A DNA stretch of 7,305 bases from a bacterium (GTDB lineage Bacteria; Bacteroidota; Ignavibacteria; Kapaibacteriales; Kapaibacteriaceae): contig JAGVJW010000102.1 in NCBI GenBank assembly GCA_020050895.1, positions 1 through 7,305 on the forward strand, read 5' to 3'. The position numbers and the translations under genes are program-made. Below are positions 1 to 7,027 of this stretch, piece after piece; position 1 is the first letter of the stretch; every line of letters starts with the position of its first letter. The notes under the pieces are model-generated. The model saw only the letters and a program-made list of their open reading frames with translations. It was not told the DNA's origin and did no database searches.

Positions 1-2
1 CA

Positions 3-1127
3 AGCACTCAAATCACTTGTCCTCACTGCCACTCAAGTCTTACTGTCGAAACAGCGCTCGCTACGTCCATTGAAGAGCAATTGAGGCAGGAATTTGCTGC
101 CCGGCTTCAGGAAGAGCGCGTTCGAGCTGCGGCCGAAGCACGTTCCGACGAGAGAAAGCAACAGGCCGAAGAAACAGACAAGCTGGAAAATCAATTTATT
201 GCTCTCAAACGTGAGAATGAAGAAAAGTCGGCACTACTCCGCATTGCAAAGGAAAATGAGATCGAACTGATTGAAACACGCAGGAAGCTAAAGGAACGCC
301 AGGAATATGAAGAAGTTGAAGTCCAGCGACGAGTGCTGGAGTCGAGACAGGAACTCGAACAAAAACTCGCATCTGATTTAAAGGTGAAGTTTGAACTTAA
401 AGAAAGAGAATATCAACAAAGATTGGATACCGTATCACGTCAGCTAGAAGAGGCAAAGAACAAGGCGGAACAAGGCTCACAGCAATTGATAGGCGAAGTT
501 CAGGAGCTGGCCATCGAAGAGTATCTGATAGAGCAATTCCCGGGCGACGAGATTGCTGAGATTGGCAAGGGGCAGCGCGGTGGCGACTGTCTGCACAACG
601 TGATGTACAACGGACACGCATGCGGATCGATTTACTACGAGAGTAAGAGAACAAAAGTCTTTGCCAGTGAATGGGTTGAGAAACTGAAAAGTGATATGAG
701 GTTGAAGGGGGCCGATATCGGCGTAATAGTTACCTCTGCCATGCCGAAGAATATGGAGCGATTCGGACAGCTAAATGGGATTTGGATTTGCACCTTTGCC
801 GAATTCAAGGCATTGTGCCACGTTCTGCGTGAATTGCTGGTTAAGGTTGCCGTTGCTGCAAGGTCGCAGGATAATAAGGCCGACAAGATGTCGTTGCTTT
901 ACACTTATTTGATTAGCAATGAATTTAGAATGCAGATCGAGGCTATCGTCGAGGGCTTTGAAACAATGCGCGAAGACTTGTCGAAGGAGCGTGCAGCGAT
1001 GGAAAAAATCTGGAAGCAAAGAGAACGACAATTAGAAAAAGTTCTTCTGTCCACAGCCGGAATGTATGGTTCTATTAAGGGAATTGCCGGGTCAGATGTG
1101 GGGAATGTGGGATTGCTGGAGCTTTAG
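3..1127 (+). CDS. DUF2130 family protein (5' partial): CxxC motif, long coiled coil, PD-(D/E)xK-like C-terminal domain
   Basis: The reading frame is open from the window edge (first full codon at position 3), so the true start lies upstream; 374 residues are visible. The TTG at 81 is internal: the codons before it encode ITCPHCHSSLTVETAL, matching the usual DUF2130 N-terminus, which carries one CxxC pair resembling half a zinc ribbon. Residues about 20-160 are rich in E, K, R and Q and form a long coiled coil. The conserved core begins near residue 161 (GEVQELAIEEYL) and includes FPGDEI, GKGQRGGD, YYESKRTK, VIVTSAMP and GIWICTF. D195, E213 and K215 fit a PD-(D/E)xK nuclease-like active site, the fold to which I recall this family being assigned. 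The C-terminal IEAIVEGFETM and LLSTAGMYGSIKGIAG blocks are also typical. Cellular role is unknown; nucleic-acid cleavage is inference. It ends 58 bases before the next gene. Family call is firm, function is not. Confidence 0.9.
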   Translation, partial: STQITCPHCHSSLTVETALATSIEEQLRQEFAARLQEERVRAAAEARSDERKQQAEETDKLENQFIALKRENEEKSALLRIAKENEIELIETRRKLKERQEYEEVEVQRRVLESRQELEQKLASDLKVKFELKEREYQQRLDTVSRQLEEAKNKAEQGSQQLIGEVQELAIEEYLIEQFPGDEIAEIGKGQRGGDCLHNVMYNGHACGSIYYESKRTKVFASEWVEKLKSDMRLKGADIGVIVTSAMPKNMERFGQLNGIWICTFAEFKALCHVLRELLVKVAVAARSQDNKADKMSLLYTYLISNEFRMQIEAIVEGFETMREDLSKERAAMEKIWKQRERQLEKVLLSTAGMYGSIKGIAGSDVGNVGLLEL

Positions 1128-1176
1128 GTAACGGGCACAGTGGCATGGGAGGCACGGATTAGTTTTTTTTAACGTC

Positions 1177-1182
1177 AAAGGT
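1177..1182 (+). promoter_or_regulatory. Weak ribosome-binding site before the DUF3108 gene
   Basis: AAAGGT lies just ahead of the ATG at 1186, with a gap of three to four bases, shorter than usual. A second in-frame ATG at 1195 would have a gap of about 12 bases. The first ATG is preferred because it gives the signal peptide an arginine close to the N-terminus, but the choice alters only three residues. Confidence 0.4.
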
Positions 1183-1185
1183 AAC

Positions 1186-2043
1186 ATGAGAGCTATGAGC
1201 ACCACGGCTGCAGTTGCCGTTGCCATCGCAAGTGCGGTATTGACGATGACGTCGTCGGAGCCGACTCATTCTCCTCCCGCATTGGATGATTCTACAACCC
1301 CCAAAGTGCGAAACACATTACGATACACAAAGAACGAAGCGTATGGATTTGGCGAGAGATTGGAATATGATGTTGGCTACAAATTCATTTCAGCAGGCAC
1401 AGCGGTCTTCTCTGTTGCCAAGGATCCAGTATTAGTTTCGGGGAGGCCATGTTATGAAGTTTCGTTCGTCGTAGCATCACACAAGAGTTTAGAGTTTATC
1501 TATAAGGTTCGGGACTCCTATACAACATGGATCGACGTTGATGGAATTTTCCCGTGGAAGTTTGAGCAATTAACACGAGAGCAAAATTTCTCAAAGGATT
1601 ATCGAGCAGAGTTCGATCAGGTAGAACACAAAGCCATAACGACAGAAGGTACATTCGACGTACCAGAATTTGTTCACGATATATTGTCGGCATTTTATTT
1701 TGTTAGGACTTACGATTTACGATCGTGCAAGAAGGGCGAAACAATTCACCTGAAAAACTTTTTCGATCGGAAAACGCATGATCTGACGGTGAAGATTTTA
1801 GGACGACAGCGCATAGAGGTTGACGCAGGAGTATTCAATTGCATAGTCATTGAACCGATCATTGAGTCGGGCAGTCCCTTTGCATTTAAGGGAAGGCTGT
1901 TAATGTGGATGTCGGCCGACGATAGAAAAATTCCAATAAAGGTGAGCACGCAAATCCCTGTCGGTTCTATCGACGCAGTACTTACCGGATATAGAGGAAC
2001 CCGAGGTACTATCGAAGCTAAGGTGAAGACAGAGGACCGCTGA
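1186..2043 (+). CDS. DUF3108 domain exported protein
   Basis: This 285-residue protein starts with a signal peptide: an arginine at position 2, a hydrophobic run (AAVAVAIASAVL) and polar residues near 23. A Pro/Ser/Thr-rich linker follows to about residue 45. The rest matches the DUF3108 family: the opening GERLEYDVGYKFISAGTA (56-73), a strand-rich middle with YKVRDSYTTWID (106-117) and FPWKFEQLTREQNFSKDY (122-139), then GRLLMWMSADDRKIPIKV (236-253) near the end. DUF3108 proteins are periplasmic or outer-membrane-associated beta proteins, common in Bacteroidota and relatives and mostly uncharacterised. No lipobox is seen, so it is probably soluble in the periplasm after cleavage. It ends six bases before the LolA-like gene, implying one transcript and perhaps a shared envelope role. 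Length is typical. Family call is confident; the molecular function is unknown. Confidence 0.85.
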   Translation: MRAMSTTAAVAVAIASAVLTMTSSEPTHSPPALDDSTTPKVRNTLRYTKNEAYGFGERLEYDVGYKFISAGTAVFSVAKDPVLVSGRPCYEVSFVVASHKSLEFIYKVRDSYTTWIDVDGIFPWKFEQLTREQNFSKDYRAEFDQVEHKAITTEGTFDVPEFVHDILSAFYFVRTYDLRSCKKGETIHLKNFFDRKTHDLTVKILGRQRIEVDAGVFNCIVIEPIIESGSPFAFKGRLLMWMSADDRKIPIKVSTQIPVGSIDAVLTGYRGTRGTIEAKVKTEDR

Positions 2044-2049
2044 ACTGCG

Positions 2050-2652
2050 ATGAAGATTAATCTATACAGACCAATTGCCGTGTCGTTGTTTGCCGTTGTT
2101 GGAGCAGTAAGTTTCGCAGCACCGGATGAGGATATTTTACAGGCATTTCACAAAAAGTATGATAATTTATCAAGTATGTCATGCAACTTTACATCAAGTG
2201 GTTTTAAGGGAATGATGTATGCAATGCGCGGCGGGAAGTATCGCATTGAGCTTGGAGAAAGATCAATTATCAGCGATGGTCAGGTGGTATTTAATGTACA
2301 GTATTCTACAAAGACTGTTATCATAAACGAATACGACGTCAATACTGATGATGTGTCTGTTGAGAAGATTCTCTTCACTCTTCTCAATGTCTACCGAGCC
2401 GAGGTAATAAAGAACACATCTAAGATCGTTCTGATTCGATTACTTCCCCCCAACATGGATGTGACTATTGCAGGAGTGGACAAGGTTGAGTTGACTTGTA
2501 CAAAGACATTAGATCTTAGGTCGATAGATGTGTACAACAATTCTTCGAGAACAACCTGGTCTGTACAAAACCTGAAATTAAATAAGAAGATCAACAGTGC
2601 ACAGTTTACATTCAACCCACCCGCGGGGTGGCAAACTGTTGATTTAAGATAG
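2050..2652 (+). CDS. LolA-like periplasmic protein (outer-membrane lipoprotein carrier fold)
   Basis: This 200-residue protein has a signal peptide at 1-23 (hydrophobic IAVSLFAVVGAV, then SFA). The mature part follows the LolA/LolB half-barrel plan: an early helix (DEDILQAFHKKYDNL), a strand with FTSSGFKGMMYAMRGGKYRIE (47-67), the common ISDGQVVFNV block (74-83), and a closing FTFNPPAGWQTVDL (186-199) that matches the usual F-x-pP-x-G-x-x-v-d end. LolA carries lipoproteins across the periplasm to the outer membrane. Similarity is in pattern rather than strong identity, so this may be a divergent relative and not the main carrier; no gene symbol is assigned. It starts six bases after the DUF3108 stop with no well-placed ribosome-binding site (AGAGGA at 2031-2036 is 13 bases away), suggesting translational coupling. 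One sampled stretch, 2281-2340, is 35% GC, against 48% at 5461-5520 in the giant gene. A strong terminator follows. Confidence 0.75.
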   Translation: MKINLYRPIAVSLFAVVGAVSFAAPDEDILQAFHKKYDNLSSMSCNFTSSGFKGMMYAMRGGKYRIELGERSIISDGQVVFNVQYSTKTVIINEYDVNTDDVSVEKILFTLLNVYRAEVIKNTSKIVLIRLLPPNMDVTIAGVDKVELTCTKTLDLRSIDVYNNSSRTTWSVQNLKLNKKINSAQFTFNPPAGWQTVDLR

Positions 2653-2672
2653 ACACATAAAAAACATAAATA

Positions 2673-2706
2673 AAGAGGCGAGCCTGCACAAGCAGTCTCG
2701 CCTCTT
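2673..2706. terminator. Bidirectional intrinsic terminator between convergent genes
   Basis: AAGAGGCGAG at 2673-2682 pairs perfectly with CTCGCCTCTT at 2697-2706. Inside it, after a single C/T mismatch, CTGC (2684-2687) pairs with GCAG (2692-2695) around an ACAA tetraloop. On the plus strand a run of five T follows at 2710-2714, ending the LolA-like transcript whose stop is at 2652. On the minus strand the hairpin is followed by TATTTATGTTTTTT, ending the giant gene whose stop is at 2754. Position and structure suit a shared terminator for both. Confidence 0.9.
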
Positions 2707-2720
2707 ACATTTTTCGACGA

Positions 2721-2738
2721 CTCGATAAAAGAATCGAG
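2721..2738. repeat. Small inverted repeat just after the giant gene's stop codon
   Basis: CTCGAT (2721-2726) and ATCGAG (2733-2738) form a six-base-pair stem with a six-base loop. It lies between the giant gene's stop codon and the main terminator. On the minus strand it is followed by TCGTCGAAAAA, with no T run, so it is not itself a terminator. It may act as a small 3' end structure or have no function. Confidence 0.35.
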
Positions 2739-2753
2739 CCACGACCAGGTTAT

Positions 2754-5700
2754 TTATCTAACGAATACGAACTGCTGAGCAGCAACAAATCCCTTAGCCA
2801 CGAATGTGTATGTGTACACACCAGGAGCAAGATTAAAGGCGCTTGCACTGAACCGGACCGGAGTTGCTCCCTCATTAACGAATCCATTGAGGAGGGTTGC
2901 AACCTGGTTGCCGAGCATGTCGGTAAGAGTTACTGTTACATTTTGAGCTGCCGGTACTACAACGGTAAACGCAACTGCGTCAGTTGTCGGATTCGGAACA
3001 GCACTACCCAGCATAAAGCCATTCAGAAGAACATCGCCACCGGCAATACCCGTTGTGATGTTGACTACAGCGGCATCAGATGAGTCTGAACCGCATTCGT
3101 TAGAAACAACAACAGAGTACGAACCTTGATCTCCGCCTGTTGTAGGAGTCTTGGTGTACGTTGATGATGTGGCACCAGCGATTGCAGTGTCGTTCTTGTA
3201 CCACTGATATTCGAGTGGACCCGATCCAGAGGCAGTTACCGTAAGAGTTAGTGTCTCATCATCGTACAAGGCAACATCCGATGGGTCTTCTGTGATCGAC
3301 GGAGGTGTATTGACAACTACGTCGACTGCATCAGTCAGAACATCACCGCAAGCATTAGTAATGCGTGCGTAGTATGTACCTGCATCGGCCGCAGTCACTG
3401 CATTTACCGTATACTGCTGTGCTCTTGCGCCAGGAATTGCAGTGGAATCCTTAAACCACTGATGTAAGAGATTGCTTCCAGTACCACTAGCAGTCAACGT
3501 CAACGTCTGGCCTTCGCAAAGTGTATCACCTACAGGTTGTGTTGCAACAGTTGGCGGTACCGATAAAGTAACGTCGATTGTATCTGATGAGATTGTAACG
3601 TCGACACCATCCCAAGTAACTTCAGCGTGATATTCGCCGGCATCAGCAGAGGTAACATTCGCAACGGTAAGAACCTTTGTTGTAGCGCCAGAAATATCGC
3701 CACCATCAAACAACTTATTACCATCACGGAACCATTCGAAATACACAGCCGAACCAGGAACTGCCGACGGGAAGACTGCGCATTCGATTTGAATGATGCC
3801 CCCTTCGCAAGCATTTGGTGTGTTGTTAGAGAGGGCAACAATTGGAATGAACAGACGAGCTGATTTTGATATTGCTGTGCCGCAGTAACCAGCGACTTCG
3901 CACACATACGAATCCATGGTGTCAACTGACATGACATTACGAATAGTCAGTGTCGACGATTGTGCGCCAGTGATACGCCCGTTATCAACAACATTGGAGT
4001 CAAGGTAGGCATTTGCCGTTGTGCTCCAATAGCGTTTCTTCCACTGATAGGATGGGACAAAGTCAGTAGGAGCACCAATTGCTTCGGCTGATACTTGAAG
4101 GATTGCTGTGCCACCGAGAGCCACGGGCTGCGAAGCCGGTTGCTGAGTGATTGATGTCTGCCGAACAACAATGATTACTGCTGGTTCAGACATTACCTCT
4201 ACAAAGTTAGTACCATCGTTGGCTTTAACGAGGCATGTGTATACACCTGAGGAGCCATAACCTATGCTACCGAACGAAAGAATTGCTCCTGTCTGACCTG
4301 TTAATTCCACGCCATCCTTATACCATTGGTAGGTAATAGTGGCGCCATCAGTGACTTCGGCAACTGTTATGAGCGTAAATGACTCTCCCAGGCATGCGTA
4401 GCGACTTTCAGGATTTTGCAGAATTCTGATAGATGGCTTGATTTCATCGGCGCCCATGTATGGCTTCGTACGGATCTCGCCATCAATGTCTGTTGGAACT
4501 GCTGCCAGAAGAGCTGATGAGCCCCACAATTGTTGCTGGATAGTCATGAGGTGAAGATCTGCGCCACCGATAAAATTCACGGACACAGACGATGAATTCA
4601 AGTCCTTCCCCGTTCCTGTTCTCCACGAGGTAAGCGGATTCCCAACAGCGTTGCGTACATAGGTTGTACCACCGTAAACACCAATGTTAGGTCCGGTTGT
4701 CATCAGGTTATTAAAGTCTGCCACACTGTACGTGTTGGTTGCAGAGTAATTCTCAGCAAACACTGCAAAGCCACCATTATTACCATTTCCATAATTCTGG
4801 AAAATGTTGTTAATCACCTCTGCTGCTGTATACCCAACAAGCCAAAGCGCCGAAGAATTCGGTGCTGCACTTCCGGTAACATTGACTGAGTTGTGATACA
4901 ACTTCGTTGTTGCAAGGCTTGCATCAGTGTATACATAGAAGCCAAATGTGCCGCCTGTTGCAGCAACGCTGATCATGTTGTTAAATATGGTCAGGCCATT
5001 TGACCCACCTGTTCCATTATAAGAATACGCAAACATTCCAGTCGACTGGCTGTTCTGGGCAACGGAGACATCTCCCCATACCAAATTGTTAGATACTCTG
5101 CCAGCTCCTTCAATCGTGATGCCGGTGAAATTCGATGCACCTGCCGCACCAGACACCTCATTACCGTCAACCGTCATGTTCGATGAGTAGTTATAAATGC
5201 CCTGCTCGGCGCAATTAGTAACAACGTTGTTTGTAACAGTCGACACCGTACCCCACGACTGAATGTTTAATCCATAACGCATGTTGTTGACGGTGTTGTT
5301 GGTAATGGTATTTGTACCACTGTATACCGATATGGAATATGATGGGTCCGTTGCCGACAAGAAGTTGTTTGGACCTTGAAGATTGCACATGTCTACGCCT
5401 AAACGCGAGCTGTTTGGAGCGTAGATGTGACTACCCCAGTTCAGACCGTTCTCAAGCATAAACTTCAGGTTAGAGAAGTTAACCGATGCGCCATCCAGCA
5501 CAGTTGCCTGTGCATGATCTGAGTCGAAAGCACCATACATCGACCACGGGTAAAACGACGGTCTCCATACAATGACTGGAGCATTACTAGGTGCACTTGC
5601 AATAGTTACAATACTGTTCGACGGGTTGGCATTGATGGTAGGAACAATAATCTGCTCATCCCAATTGCCGTTGAATACTCTCACAGTAGTATTACCGCTG

Positions 5701-6821
5701 ATACCAGAGGAATAGAGATGACGGAACACATCGCGGAACGATGTGAAAATTCCGTTGTTGCCACTCATTGCAAGATTTAGATTTCCCTGAACGCGCGGTG
5801 CAAGGTATCTGATATGTGCGTCGTTTCCAGGATTGACGTCACCGCCACCATCCGGAGCAGAAGTCCAAACTATAAGTGTGTTAAACGAGCCGGCAGTAAA
5901 GTTTGCCGTTCCAAGGTTCACTGTTGCTTCTTCACCCGGCTGCAATGCTGGCTGAGGATAATAGCTCACTGGTGTACGTGTTGTAGCGTTTATCTTCCAG
6001 TTTATTACAACGCTGTCGAGAGCTGTTGCACCCCAGTTTCGTATCGTAGCCTGAATCATCATCGACGTGTTGGCATTGAACTTGCCGGATGGGTTGGCAA
6101 CACCTATTACACCAGCATCAATATTTCCAATGCTGCCAAAGGTGTATGTTAATCCGGAGGCTGGACCCCAGCCTTCCAATGCTCTCGATTCCTGGGCGCT
6201 CATAGAAACAGCTGGATTAATCCAGATGTTGTTGTAATAATCTACTACCAGGTAAATGTCATCACTGCTCGGCCAGGTAGCGCCAATCTGTGCCCCCATT
6301 GCTGCAGTCAACGTCATTGAACCATACACAACTTCTGCATACCCGCCATTTTCGACAAGACGAATCTGAAAATTGTATACATCGTTCGATGATGTGGAAG
6401 GGGCTCGCGTTACGTTCTTCCACTGTACAACAAATACACGATTCGGCGAAGTTCCAAGAGTCTTATAACTCAACTCGCCTGTCGCTGTGCCGGTTAGATA
6501 ATTCGCCCAAGCCGCAACACCCGACGATCCGATAGAACCGGAGGCATTAGGGTCGAACGATACATACCCATCGGATGAGACATAAACTGTGTTTACAACT
6601 CCGCCATCCCAGGCAAGGTTAAATGGCAGTGTTACACCACCGTAATACCCCTCAATACCAGTACCGCTAGCAAGCACCGTACCCCCCGTAATCTCTGTGT
6701 AGTTGCCATTGGCAACATCGTACGACAGAGTCGAGCCTGTTACGCCGGCGACTGCATTTGCAGCCCCCGCGAGTACGAGTGTAACCAGCAACGACACAAA
6801 ACGCGTAGCGTTGCGAGTCAT
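2754..6821 (-). CDS. Giant T9SS-secreted modular surface protein: CARDB-like, beta-helix, five Ig-like domains, type A sorting domain
   Basis: This 1355-residue protein starts at an ATG behind GGAGGA. Residues 1-26 form a signal peptide (hydrophobic FVSLLVTLVLAGA, then ANA). Residues about 30-228 are a beta-sandwich with LPFNLAWDGG and VYVSSDGYVSFDP, like N-terminal modules of other T9SS cargo. Residues 232-340 look like a CARDB adhesion domain, ending GGGDVNPGND. From 347 the GIFTSFRDVFRHLYSSGISG block opens a pectate-lyase-like right-handed beta-helix with repeated asparagine pairs (TITNNTV, TVTNNVV, RVSNNLV, TIFNNMI, VINNIF), closing near 795 with DIDGEIRTKPYMGADE. Five Ig-like domains follow: about 797-886, 889-992, 994-1087, 1089-1171 and 1173-1257, most with a YQWYKDG-type strand. 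Residues 1265-1355 are the T9SS type A sorting domain: PNP at 1276, D-M-L-G-N-Q-V at 1301 and L-A-P-G-V-Y at 1331. Such proteins cross the outer membrane by T9SS and are anchored or released. Adhesion or glycan binding is inferred; no lyase catalytic residues are recognised. Confidence 0.92.
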   Translation of the reverse strand: MTRNATRFVSLLVTLVLAGAANAVAGVTGSTLSYDVANGNYTEITGGTVLASGTGIEGYYGGVTLPFNLAWDGGVVNTVYVSSDGYVSFDPNASGSIGSSGVAAWANYLTGTATGELSYKTLGTSPNRVFVVQWKNVTRAPSTSSNDVYNFQIRLVENGGYAEVVYGSMTLTAAMGAQIGATWPSSDDIYLVVDYYNNIWINPAVSMSAQESRALEGWGPASGLTYTFGSIGNIDAGVIGVANPSGKFNANTSMMIQATIRNWGATALDSVVINWKINATTRTPVSYYPQPALQPGEEATVNLGTANFTAGSFNTLIVWTSAPDGGGDVNPGNDAHIRYLAPRVQGNLNLAMSGNNGIFTSFRDVFRHLYSSGISGNTTVRVFNGNWDEQIIVPTINANPSNSIVTIASAPSNAPVIVWRPSFYPWSMYGAFDSDHAQATVLDGASVNFSNLKFMLENGLNWGSHIYAPNSSRLGVDMCNLQGPNNFLSATDPSYSISVYSGTNTITNNTVNNMRYGLNIQSWGTVSTVTNNVVTNCAEQGIYNYSSNMTVDGNEVSGAAGASNFTGITIEGAGRVSNNLVWGDVSVAQNSQSTGMFAYSYNGTGGSNGLTIFNNMISVAATGGTFGFYVYTDASLATTKLYHNSVNVTGSAAPNSSALWLVGYTAAEVINNIFQNYGNGNNGGFAVFAENYSATNTYSVADFNNLMTTGPNIGVYGGTTYVRNAVGNPLTSWRTGTGKDLNSSSVSVNFIGGADLHLMTIQQQLWGSSALLAAVPTDIDGEIRTKPYMGADEIKPSIRILQNPESRYACLGESFTLITVAEVTDGATITYQWYKDGVELTGQTGAILSFGSIGYGSSGVYTCLVKANDGTNFVEVMSEPAVIIVVRQTSITQQPASQPVALGGTAILQVSAEAIGAPTDFVPSYQWKKRYWSTTANAYLDSNVVDNGRITGAQSSTLTIRNVMSVDTMDSYVCEVAGYCGTAISKSARLFIPIVALSNNTPNACEGGIIQIECAVFPSAVPGSAVYFEWFRDGNKLFDGGDISGATTKVLTVANVTSADAGEYHAEVTWDGVDVTISSDTIDVTLSVPPTVATQPVGDTLCEGQTLTLTASGTGSNLLHQWFKDSTAIPGARAQQYTVNAVTAADAGTYYARITNACGDVLTDAVDVVVNTPPSITEDPSDVALYDDETLTLTVTASGSGPLEYQWYKNDTAIAGATSSTYTKTPTTGGDQGSYSVVVSNECGSDSSDAAVVNITTGIAGGDVLLNGFMLGSAVPNPTTDAVAFTVVVPAAQNVTVTLTDMLGNQVATLLNGFVNEGATPVRFSASAFNLAPGVYTYTFVAKGFVAAQQFVFVR

Positions 6822-6824
6822 AAT

Positions 6825-6830
6825 TCCTCC
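6825..6830 (-). promoter_or_regulatory. Strong ribosome-binding site of the giant gene
   Basis: Read on the minus strand the sequence is GGAGGA-ATT-ATG. The match to the ribosomal RNA tail is strong, although the gap is short (four bases after GGAGG). It fixes the start at 6821 and is stronger than the signal before either plus-strand gene, suggesting high translation. Confidence 0.75.
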
Positions 6831-6890
6831 AACTGTGAAATAGTGATGCTAATTCTTGATTTCAAAACATTTTTTCCAAACTGTAAAATA
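6831..6890 (-). repeat. Imperfect 12-base direct repeat in the giant gene leader
   Basis: On the minus strand TATTTTACAGTT (6890-6879) and TATTTCACAGTT (6842-6831) match at 11 of 12 bases and start 48 bases apart. The upstream copy coincides with the candidate -7 promoter element; the downstream copy abuts the ribosome-binding site. It could be a paired regulator site or a tandem promoter element; chance cannot be excluded. Confidence 0.4.
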
Positions 6891-6913
6891 CCCAACGTTC
6901 AACGTACCACAAA
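6883..6913 (-). promoter_or_regulatory. Candidate Bacteroidota-style promoter for the giant gene
   Basis: On the minus strand TTTG (6913-6910) is followed after 19 bases by TATTTTAC (6890-6883). This fits the Bacteroidota arrangement of a -33 TTTG and a -7 TAnnTTTG, although the last two bases of the -7 element differ. Transcription would start near 6876, giving a leader of about 55 bases. The match to a standard sigma-70 promoter is poor. Confidence 0.35.
6895..6905. promoter_or_regulatory. Palindrome ACGTT-C-AACGT, possible operator
   Basis: An exact inverted repeat of two five-base arms around one central base. It lies wholly inside the spacer of the candidate promoter, where a bound protein would block or alter RNA polymerase. 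The regulator is unknown, and a palindrome this short can occur by chance. Confidence 0.35.
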
Positions 6914-6957
6914 GATCGGTACTGAACTGGGTTTCCACACATACCCCTGTCACCTAA

Positions 6958-6975
6958 TGTTAATCAGCCTTAACA
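6958..6975. repeat. Dyad TGTTAA-N6-TTAACA in the intergenic region
   Basis: Two perfect six-base arms around a six-base centre (TCAGCC), spanning 18 bases. It sits about 45 bases upstream of the candidate -33 element of the giant gene. No T run follows on either strand, so it is not a terminator. Its size and symmetry suit a dimeric regulator's binding site. Confidence 0.35.
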
Positions 6976-7027
6976 CATAGACGACATAGGAAGCCACCAA
7001 CAGGGCTAGCAATTACCGAACCAATTT

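Noticed and set aside
81..83. TTG as the start of the DUF2130 gene
   Set aside because: The frame stays open to the window edge and the upstream codons encode the family's conserved CxxC N-terminus, so the gene is cut by the window.
1128..1185. Possible terminator after the DUF2130 gene (eight T at 1163-1170)
   Set aside because: The preceding bases contain direct copies of GGCAC but no stable inverted repeat. Without a stem the T run alone is not enough, and read-through into the DUF3108 gene is possible.
3530..4171. Minus-strand open frames overlapping the Ig-like region in another frame
   Set aside because: They lie within the giant gene's coding region, which has clear Ig-like domains in its own frame, and their translations match nothing recognised.
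3051..4434. Recent tandem duplication of the Ig-like segments at DNA level
   Set aside because: Only short similar patches remain, such as those around the conserved tryptophan codon; the copies are too diverged for a recent duplication.
5814..6535. Plus-strand open frames opposite the giant gene (5814-6152 and 6290-6535)
   Set aside because: They run antisense to well-supported CARDB-like and N-terminal domain coding, contain low-complexity translations and have no ribosome-binding site or recognisable domain.
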